Part shown: piece by piece, positions 58,418 through 64,000 of the stretch
Layout of the letters: each line of letters starts with the position of its first letter
Numbering within the stretch: position 1 is the first letter of the stretch
Source of the DNA: Methylobacterium terrae
Lineage (GTDB): Bacteria; Pseudomonadota; Alphaproteobacteria; Rhizobiales; Beijerinckiaceae
Direction of reading: 5' to 3'
NCBI RefSeq assembly: GCF_003173755.1
Contig: NZ_CP029553.1
Coordinates: 2,182,501-2,246,500, forward strand
Length of the DNA: 64,000 nucleotides
Notes under the pieces: generated by a model
Told to the model about the DNA's origin: nothing
The model's input: only the letters and a program-made list of their open reading frames with translations
The model's database searches: none
Program-made: the position numbers and the translations under genes

Positions 58418-58852
58418 CTGTCGTACCCTCATCGGGCGAGGCCGGATGGCGCCGCGAAGCACCGCCCGAACCTGCGTCCCGTCTTGCCCCGCCGGCGTGG
58501 AACCTTCGGCACTCCGCTGCGCGCAGTGCCCGGGCCGTTCCGAATTCCTGCGGTGTCCGATTTGCGCCGAAGGAAGTCATGTCCGGGTGATTGCGGCCGG
58601 TCAATGACGGCTGCACCGCAGCAAGCCCACGGTGCAGGACTTTTTTGCGAAACCGCCGAGGGTGTGTGCGCGGGGACGCGTTAGGCCGGGGTTAAGCGTG
58701 CCTCACGGACCATCCCGGGCACGGGCGCCGCTCGCGGCGGCGTCGGTGCGGGGAGCGTCTCGCGGGGTGCCCGGCCCCGCCGATTCGCCGGGAGGCGGAA
58801 TTCGCCTGGGGTCGGGATTCGTCTGCGGCCGGGATTCGCCGGCCGCACCGGC
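58418..58852. other. 435-bp gene-free region upstream of ftcR
   Basis: Presumably contains the ftcR promoter; no boxes were placed with confidence. It holds a strong plus-strand hairpin followed by T6 (58611-58646). Bases 58690-58850 are GC-rich with repeated GGGATTCG/GGAATTCG-like motifs and no coding signal. Confidence 0.5.
58611..58646 (+). terminator. rho-independent terminator-like hairpin with T6 tail
   Basis: CTGCACCG (58611-58618) and CGGTGCAG (58630-58637) form a perfect 8-bp stem, followed by GAC and TTTTTT (58641-58646) on the plus strand. It is the only clear intrinsic-terminator shape I saw in the window. No plus-strand gene ends nearby, so it may end an unannotated small RNA or leader. 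Confidence 0.55.
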
Positions 58853-59293
58853 TCAGGAGAGCCGGGCCTCCGAGAGGGCGCGGGCGAAGGCGTCGAGGCG
58901 CAGCGGCGGGCCGTCCTCGGCCAGGATGCGCTGGATCGCGACGCCGACGAAGCAGCCGTCGAGGACGAGCTTGAAGAACACCGTCACGGGCTTCGCGGCG
59001 AATTCCATGTCGAGCACCACCTGCATCGAGCGGCCCCAGTCGAGGCAGACGTCGGCGGCGTCGGCATAGGTCAGGGTGGCGTGCTTGAAGAACGGCTCGG
59101 CCGAGGAGGCGACGAGGTCGGCGATGTTGCCGTGGCGCTCGCCCCGCACCCAGCCGATCAGCACGCTGCCGTCGAGCAGGCAGAATTCCGAGATGAAGTC
59201 GCGGATCGCCGTCGCGAAGACCTCCTCGGCCGCCGCGATCACGTCGGCGGACACCATCCGGGCCTGCGCGAGATCGTGGTCGTGAGGGATCAT
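58853..59293 (-). CDS. uncharacterised protein coupled to flhB
   Basis: A 146-residue soluble protein of no named family. It contains AEEVFATAIRDFISEFCLLDGSVLIGWVRGERHGN and DWGRSMQVVLDMEFAAKPVTVFFKLVLDG, well-structured sequence with normal codon bias. The ATG overlaps the flhB stop (ATGA, 59290-59293), so translation is coupled to the export gate protein. It is the last gene of the minus-strand flagellar operon in this window. A flagellar role is likely from position only. Confidence 0.75.
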   Translation of the reverse strand: MIPHDHDLAQARMVSADVIAAAEEVFATAIRDFISEFCLLDGSVLIGWVRGERHGNIADLVASSAEPFFKHATLTYADAADVCLDWGRSMQVVLDMEFAAKPVTVFFKLVLDGCFVGVAIQRILAEDGPPLRLDAFARALSEARLS

Positions 59294-60354
59294 CGTTGTC
59301 TCGCGAACAGGAAGAACAGGATCTGCGCGACCGCGCGGTAGAACTCCGCGGGAATCATCTGGTCGACCTGGACAGCATCGTACAGCGACCTTGCCAGAGG
59401 CTTGTCCTCGATGACGGCGATGCCGTTCTGCTCGGCGATCTCGCGGATGCGGAGCGCGATCAGGTCCTGGCCCTTGGCGAGCACGATCGGCGCCGGCCCC
59501 TCGGAGGGCTCGTAGCGGAGCGCCACCGCGAAGTGGGTCGGGTTGGCGATGACGACCGTGGCGCGGCTGACCTGGCCGAGCATGCGCTTGCGCGTGCGGT
59601 CCTGGGCGAGCGAGCGCAGGCGCGCCTTGACGCTCGGATCGCCCTCGACCTGCTTGTGCTCGTCCTTGATCTCCTGGCGCGACATCCGGAGCTGGCGCTG
59701 CCAGCGCAGGCGGGCCCAGACGAGGTCGCCCGCCACGATGACGATGGTGGCGATGCTCACGGCCGAGACCAGGCGGATCGCGGTCGTGAGGATCAGCTCG
59801 GGAAGCTGGCTCGGGTCGACGAACATGGCACTCACGGCTTTGCCCTGTTCCGAGCGCAGGAGCAGGAGGACGACGAGACTGACCGACGAGACTTTAAGGA
59901 CGGCTTTCAGGAACTCGACCTGGCCGGAGCGGCCGAAGATCCGGCTCCAGCCCGAGGCCGGGGAGACGCGGTTCCACTTCGGGGCGATCCGGTCGGCGAC
60001 GAGGCGCGGCACGTTCTGGCCGAGGGAGGCGACGAGCCCGAACCCCGCCAGCACCAGGAGGATCGGGGTCAGGAAGCGGGCGAGCGCGAACCCGGTGGCG
60101 TGCATCAGGGTCAGCGCGTCCTCTCCGCTCGCGAGCGAGAACCCGCCCGGATGGTCGAGGAACGAGGCGAGGTCGCGCGACAGGGCCGCCGCCTGCCCCC
60201 GCACCACCAGGCTGAGGCAGACCAGGAGGCCGAGGATCGAGGCGAAGACCGGCGCCTCGCGGGAGAACGGCACGTCGCCCTTCTCGATCGCGTCGCGCAC
60301 CTTGCGCTCGGTGGCGGCCTCGGTCTTGCTCTCCTGGTCGGTCTCGTCAGACAT
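59290..60354 (-). CDS. flhB: flagellar export apparatus protein FlhB
   Basis: Part of the type III export gate; its self-cleavage switches export from rod/hook to filament substrates. The 354-residue protein starts SDETDQESKTEAATERKVRDAIEKGDVPFSREA, has four membrane helices, and carries the autocleavage motif Asn271-Pro-Thr-His within VVIANPTHFAVALRYEP. Later AKGQDLIALRIREIAEQNGIAVIEDKPLARSLYD is also standard. Its stop overlaps the downstream unknown gene; fliG lies 77 bases upstream. Confidence 0.96.
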   Translation of the reverse strand: MSDETDQESKTEAATERKVRDAIEKGDVPFSREAPVFASILGLLVCLSLVVRGQAAALSRDLASFLDHPGGFSLASGEDALTLMHATGFALARFLTPILLVLAGFGLVASLGQNVPRLVADRIAPKWNRVSPASGWSRIFGRSGQVEFLKAVLKVSSVSLVVLLLLRSEQGKAVSAMFVDPSQLPELILTTAIRLVSAVSIATIVIVAGDLVWARLRWQRQLRMSRQEIKDEHKQVEGDPSVKARLRSLAQDRTRKRMLGQVSRATVVIANPTHFAVALRYEPSEGPAPIVLAKGQDLIALRIREIAEQNGIAVIEDKPLARSLYDAVQVDQMIPAEFYRAVAQILFFLFARQR

Positions 60355-60431
60355 GCGGGGCGGCGCGGGGCGCGCGCCCCGTCCAGGACGCGCCGCGGCC
60401 GGTCACCGCCCGGCTCCCGCCCCCGGCCGGC

Positions 60432-61463
60432 TCAGCGGATGAGCGCGTCATCCTCGCCTCCCGGGTTGATCTCGATCTCGCCGCGGCCGGCCATGTCCAT
60501 GGCGAGGTCGGTGATGCTGCGGCGCGCCTCCATCACGTCGCGCTGGGCGGCCGGCTCGCCGCCGTTGAGCTCGTGCTCGACCATGCGGCGCACGCGCGCG
60601 GAGAGCGCGCTCAGCACCACGGTGCGGAACTCCGCGTCGGTGCCCTTGAGGGCCAGCACCAGGCGGTCGTTCGGCACCGCGTCGAACAAGGTGGTGCGCG
60701 CGCGCGGCTGCAGCTTGACGATGTCGTCGAAGGTGAAGAGCAGGCCCTTGAGGATCTCGACCGATTTCGGCCGCGCCTCGGCGAGGCTGGTCAGTGCCTC
60801 GTCCATCTGCTGGCGGTCCATCTTGTTGATGATGTCGGCCATCTTGGCGTGGGTGTCGGCGCCGGAATTGCGCGACCCGTTGATCAGGAAGTCCTCGTGC
60901 AGGGTGCGCTCGACCGCCTGCATCACCTCGTCGACCACCGGCTTGAAGGCGAGCATCCGCCGCATCACGGTGTTGCGCAGGGGAAGCGGCAGGTGCCCCA
61001 TCACCTTGGCGGCGATGGCGGGCTTGACCCGCGACAGGATCAGGGCCGCGGTCTGCGGGTGCTCCTTGACGAGGTAGCTCGCCAGCACGCTCTCCTGCAC
61101 GCCCGCCATCCGCTCCCAGACCGAGCGGTTGGCGTTGCCGCGGACCTCGGCCAGGATGTCGGCGACCTGGTCGGCCGGCAGCAGGCCGGTGAGGAGCTTC
61201 TCGACCTCCTGCACCGTGCCGACGAGGCTCGCGCCGCCGGCGAATTCCTCGGCGAAGCTCTCGACGACGCCGTCGACCTGGTCCGGGCTCACCGCCCCGA
61301 GCCGCGAGGCCGAGTGGGTGATCCGCTTGATCTCGTCCGGCTCGAAGTACTTCAGCAGGCGCCCGGCCGCGGGCTTGCCCATGGCCAGGAGCAGGGTCGC
61401 GACCTGGTCGACGGGCGCGAGCTGCCGGGAGGCGCCGCGCAGGGCCGGAGGGGGCGCCGCCAT
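60432..61463 (-). CDS. fliG: flagellar motor switch protein FliG
   Basis: Connects the MS ring to the C ring and interacts with MotA to produce torque. The protein (343 residues from the ATG at 61463; a GTG at 61469 is also possible) shows VATLLLAMGKPAAGRLLKYFEPDEIKRI, EHPQTAALILSRVKPAIAAKVMGHLP, and the C-terminal torque helix region LVLALKGTDAEFRTVVLSALSARVRRMVEHEL. It starts 10 bases after the fliN stop. Confidence 0.96.
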   Translation of the reverse strand: MAAPPPALRGASRQLAPVDQVATLLLAMGKPAAGRLLKYFEPDEIKRITHSASRLGAVSPDQVDGVVESFAEEFAGGASLVGTVQEVEKLLTGLLPADQVADILAEVRGNANRSVWERMAGVQESVLASYLVKEHPQTAALILSRVKPAIAAKVMGHLPLPLRNTVMRRMLAFKPVVDEVMQAVERTLHEDFLINGSRNSGADTHAKMADIINKMDRQQMDEALTSLAEARPKSVEILKGLLFTFDDIVKLQPRARTTLFDAVPNDRLVLALKGTDAEFRTVVLSALSARVRRMVEHELNGGEPAAQRDVMEARRSITDLAMDMAGRGEIEINPGGEDDALIR

Positions 61464-61473
61464 GTTCACGCGA

Positions 61474-61827
61474 TCAGCCGTTCTGCGACGCGTCGGCCGG
61501 GCCGACCACCTCGGTCAGCGAGATGCCGAAGCGGGAATTGTCCTCCTCGACGATGACGATCTCGCCCCGGGCGATCACCCGGCCGTTGACCATCACGTCG
61601 ACCGGCTCGCCGACCCGGTGGTCGAGGGGCACGATGGCGCCGCGGCCGAGCTTCATCAGGTTGGCGACCGGCATGGTGGCCGAGCCGAGCACCACCTGCA
61701 CCAGGACCGGGATGCGCAGGATCGAATCGAGGTTGCGCCCGTCCTCGGCCGGCCGGGCCGCCTGCGCGGATCCCTGGCTCGGGAAGAGGGGGCCGGCCTC
61801 GGCGTCGGGAAAGGGGCTCGTGCTCAT
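61474..61827 (-). CDS. fliN: flagellar motor switch protein FliN
   Basis: A C-ring protein of 117 residues. The N-terminal 30 residues are variable; the SpoA domain is complete: SILRIPVLVQVVLGSATMPVANLMKLGRGAIVPLDHRVGEPVDVMVNGRVIARGEIVIVEEDNSRFGISLTEVV. It stands between a small unknown gene and fliG in the order fliM - unknown - fliN - fliG. Confidence 0.95.
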   Translation of the reverse strand: MSTSPFPDAEAGPLFPSQGSAQAARPAEDGRNLDSILRIPVLVQVVLGSATMPVANLMKLGRGAIVPLDHRVGEPVDVMVNGRVIARGEIVIVEEDNSRFGISLTEVVGPADASQNG

Positions 61828-61948
61828 CGCGGGCTCGCGTGGAAGTCTCGAAATGTCCCTGGCGGTTCTAGGCGCTCAAGCTGATCCGAGGCTTGCGCCC
61901 GCCGATCCGGGGTTCGCGCAGCAGCGTCCCGGCCGCGCTCCCGGCGCC

Positions 61949-62251
61949 TCAGGCGCACGGGCCGCGGCCGGCGGCCCGCATCGCCTCGCGCCGGCCGGCC
62001 TCGAGGGCGTCGAGGGCGGCCTGCGCCTCCTCGATCTTGGCGCTCAGGGCCTCGAGCACCTGGCGGCCCTCGCCGGTGAAGCTGCGCACCGCCTCGCCGG
62101 CGCTGGCGAGCGCGTGGCCGGACGCCGCGACCGCCCGGCCGTACTCCGCCTGGGCGCGGTCGAGGCGCTTGAGCTTCAGGTAGAGCGGCAGCACGCAGGC
62201 ATTGGTGCCGACCAGGGCGGCGAGCAGCACTCCGTCAACCAGCGACACCAT
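61949..62251 (-). CDS. small membrane/coiled-coil protein between fliM and fliN
   Basis: A 100-residue protein with one N-terminal membrane helix (LVDGVLLAALVGTNACVLPLYL) and a helical, probably coiled-coil remainder (RAQAEYGRAVAASGHALASAGEAV, VLEALSAKIEEAQAALDALEAGRREAM). The ATG at 62251 lies 17 bases inside the 3' end of fliM in another frame, so it is translated from the same mRNA. Its size and layout resemble small uncharacterised genes seen at this position in related flagellar operons. The function is unknown; a motor-associated role is a guess. Confidence 0.78.
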   Translation of the reverse strand: MVSLVDGVLLAALVGTNACVLPLYLKLKRLDRAQAEYGRAVAASGHALASAGEAVRSFTGEGRQVLEALSAKIEEAQAALDALEAGRREAMRAAGRGPCA

Positions 62252-63170
62252 GCTCCGTCCCTTCCTTGTCCTGGATGGCCTCGTCGATCCGCAGGACGTA
62301 GGCGCCCTGCGACTGCCCGGCACGGCACCAGAACAGCGGCTTGTCGTTGCCCTCGAGCTTGATCGGCGTCGCCGGCGTGGCGTCGAGGGGGATCACCTGG
62401 CCGACCGTGAGGCCGGCGATCTCGCCCAGCGTCAGGTGGCGCTCCTCGAGCACCGCGCGCAGGTGCACCGTGGTCTTCTGCACCTCGGCGGCGATCTGGC
62501 TCATCCAGCGCGGGTCGCGCCGGGCGCTGGTCTCGCCGGTCAGCACCTTGGCGAGGCTCGGCCGCAGCGGGTTGAGCACCGATTGCGGGATGACGATGAA
62601 CATCTCGCCGCCGCGGTTGAGCGCCTGGAGCAGGAACTTGGCCTGAATCGCCTTGTTGCTGCGCCGGCCGATCACCGCGAACTCCATCCGGGTCTCGGTG
62701 CGCTCGAGGGTGAAGGCCGTCCTCGAGACGAGGCCGAACGAGGCTTCGAGCGCCCGGCCGACCTGCTCGAGGACCATCTGGGCGATGCGCAGCTCCATCG
62801 CCGAGAAGGCGCGCTCGTCGTCGACCGGCTGCTCCGAGCCGTCGCCGCCGAACAGCACCTCGACCATGGTGAAGATGAAGTCGCGGTCGAGGCCGACCAG
62901 GACGTGGCCGTCCCAGGCCGGGGCCTGGAAGATGCCCACCACCGCGTTCGCGTCGTAGGCGTCGAGGAACTCGCCGAAGCGCCCGCTCTCGACGCCGCTC
63001 AGCGAGTAGAGGACCGACGAGGCGGCGAGGTGCTTGAGGCCGTCGCCGCAGGCCGTGGCGAGCCGGTCGAAGATGAGCTGCAGCATCGGCAGCCGGTCCA
63101 GGGAGAGGCCGGCGGCCTCCTGGATGCGGGCGCGGATGTCGGCGGGGCTCGTGAGGATCGTCGGTTCCAT
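62235..63170 (-). CDS. fliM: flagellar motor switch protein FliM
   Basis: A C-ring protein of 311 residues. The middle CheC-like domain shows LDRDFIFTMVEVLFGGDG and FSAMELRIAQMVLEQVGRAL, then VIGRRSNKAIQAKFLLQ and GGEMFIVIPQSVLNPLRPSL. The C-terminal SpoA domain reads HLTLGEIAGLTVGQVIPLDATPATPIKLEGNDKPLFWCRAG. The N-terminal CheY-binding LSQxEIDxL motif of enteric FliM is not apparent, as often in this order. It follows motA and overlaps the small downstream gene. Confidence 0.95.
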   Translation of the reverse strand: MEPTILTSPADIRARIQEAAGLSLDRLPMLQLIFDRLATACGDGLKHLAASSVLYSLSGVESGRFGEFLDAYDANAVVGIFQAPAWDGHVLVGLDRDFIFTMVEVLFGGDGSEQPVDDERAFSAMELRIAQMVLEQVGRALEASFGLVSRTAFTLERTETRMEFAVIGRRSNKAIQAKFLLQALNRGGEMFIVIPQSVLNPLRPSLAKVLTGETSARRDPRWMSQIAAEVQKTTVHLRAVLEERHLTLGEIAGLTVGQVIPLDATPATPIKLEGNDKPLFWCRAGQSQGAYVLRIDEAIQDKEGTEHGVAG

Positions 63171-63241
63171 CGTCTCGGATGCCAGGCCCTCAGGCCGCCT
63201 CGCGGGTGGTCGTGGTCATGCCGCTTCGCGGTTCGTCGCGG

Positions 63242-64000
63242 TCAGGCCGCCGCGCTGGCTTGGGCGCCCGGCACGGTGGCGGCCTCGACCTCGTCGATGG
63301 TCGGGCGGTCGGCGGCGGCGATGCCCTTGCGGCCGTGCTCGATCGCGACCTGCGGCAGGGCGCCGTTCATGTAGGCGATCAGGCTCTGCTTCACGATGGT
63401 GTAGACCGAGCACTGCTTCTCGCGCACCCCCTTCACCTTGATGGCGAGCGGCGCCAGCACGCCGTAGGAGGCGAACACCCCGAAGAAGGTGCCGACGAGC
63501 GCCGCGCCGATGAGGCCGCCGAGGATCTGCGGCGACTGGTCGAGCGCGCCCATCGCCTTCACGATGCCGAGCACCGCCGCGACGATCCCGAGCGCCGGCA
63601 GCGCCTCCGCCACCGTGTTGATCGCCGCGTAGGGCTTCAAGGCGTACTTCTTGTGCGTGCCGATCTCCTCCTCCATCAGCGCCTCGATCTCGTGCGAGCG
63701 GGCGCCGCCGATCAGGATCAGCCGGCAATAGTCGCAGATGAACAGGACCAGGCCCTGGTCCTTGGTCACGGTCGGGTAGTTCTTGAAGATCTCGGAATTC
63801 GCGGGATCGTCGAAATGGGTCTCGACCTCGTTGCGCGGCTTGGTCTTGATCTCGCGCAGGAGGGCGTGGAGCAGGCCGAGCAGCGACAGGAAGTCCTGCC
63901 GCTTCGGGCCCTTGCCGCTGAACGCCTCCATGGTCGCCTTGCCGGAATCGACCACGGTCTTCATCGGGTTGGCGATCACGAAGGTGCCGGCCGCCATGCC
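63242..64000 (-). CDS. motA: flagellar stator protein MotA, 5' end beyond the window
   Basis: The proton-channel stator subunit. About 252 residues are visible, starting inside the first region (AAGTFVIANPMKTVVDSG); the first helix and the start codon lie right of base 64000. The cytoplasmic loop (PKRQDFLSLLGLLHALLREIKTKPRNEVETHFDDP) carries the charged residues that contact FliG. The last two helices include VAEALPALGIVAAVLGIVKAMG and GGLIGAALVGTFFGVFASYGVLAPLA, with the conserved prolines. It is the first visible gene of the minus-strand motA-fliM-fliN-fliG-flhB series. Confidence 0.95.
   Translation of the reverse strand, partial: GMAAGTFVIANPMKTVVDSGKATMEAFSGKGPKRQDFLSLLGLLHALLREIKTKPRNEVETHFDDPANSEIFKNYPTVTKDQGLVLFICDYCRLILIGGARSHEIEALMEEEIGTHKKYALKPYAAINTVAEALPALGIVAAVLGIVKAMGALDQSPQILGGLIGAALVGTFFGVFASYGVLAPLAIKVKGVREKQCSVYTIVKQSLIAYMNGALPQVAIEHGRKGIAAADRPTIDEVEAATVPGAQASAAA

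Overview
The window is uniformly GC-rich (roughly 70% by eye) with short intergenic gaps, many ATGA/GTGA stop-start overlaps, and a rhizobial-type flagellar locus (MotC, MotD-like FliK, FtcR). This points to an alphaproteobacterium of the order Hyphomicrobiales, most likely Methylobacterium or a close relative. The genus is an inference from gene content; there is no rRNA or tRNA gene to confirm it.

Layout. 0-5 kb: an RND efflux operon (RND pump running off the left edge, two consecutive periplasmic adaptors, a small CxxC membrane protein) facing a TetR repressor across a promoter with an overlapping palindrome. 5-18.7 kb: housekeeping and envelope genes (glutathione synthetase, a DUF892 stress protein, YcgN, a class A penicillin-binding protein, a glycosyltransferase, a DUF1214/DUF1254 pair, a DUF2336 protein, an orphan lipoyl E2 whose stop codon appears lost by a frameshift, a GNAT, a class III cyclase). 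18.7-32.2 kb: a hexapeptide-repeat protein, an MFS exporter, a brnTA toxin-antitoxin pair with a dead toxin, a beta carbonic anhydrase, a large ABC-exporter-like protein with degenerate nucleotide-binding motifs, an MBL hydrolase, a nickel/cobalt exporter with its DUF1007 partner, an AI-2E protein, MoaE, and a fused two-domain gamma-carbonic-anhydrase-like protein.

32.3-37.1 kb is a decaying insertion island. It holds an IS3-family (IS407-type) element, a 2H phosphoesterase, a DUF4440 gene cleanly interrupted by an IS66-family element with an 8-bp target duplication, and an isochorismatase-like gene broken by one amber codon. A CGGAAAA...TTTTCCG hairpin family lies at both edges and in the middle. 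37-49 kb returns to ordinary accessory genes: FMN reductase, HAD phosphatase, YeiH-type transporter, TadG-like protein, L,D-transpeptidase, a TetR / thioesterase / atypical SDR module, an ACT protein and a chemoreceptor.

49-64 kb is the flagellar locus. A plus-strand operon fliF-fliH-motB-motC-fliK-lytic transglycosylase converges on minus-strand ftcR. Beyond ftcR the minus strand carries motA-fliM-(unknown)-fliN-fliG-flhB-(unknown), in transcription order. Together these encode the MS ring, C-ring switch, stator, export gate, hook-length control, a wall-opening enzyme and the master regulator. The export ATPase FliI and the rod/hook genes are not in the window.

I found no wholly new multi-gene system. 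The most unusual items are complementary zinc-ligand loss in the fused gamma-CA protein, the catalytically degenerate ABC protein, a shared CATGA-N6-TCATG operator-like palindrome at two loci, two TGG-to-stop gene deaths, and two unknown small genes embedded in the flagellar operons.
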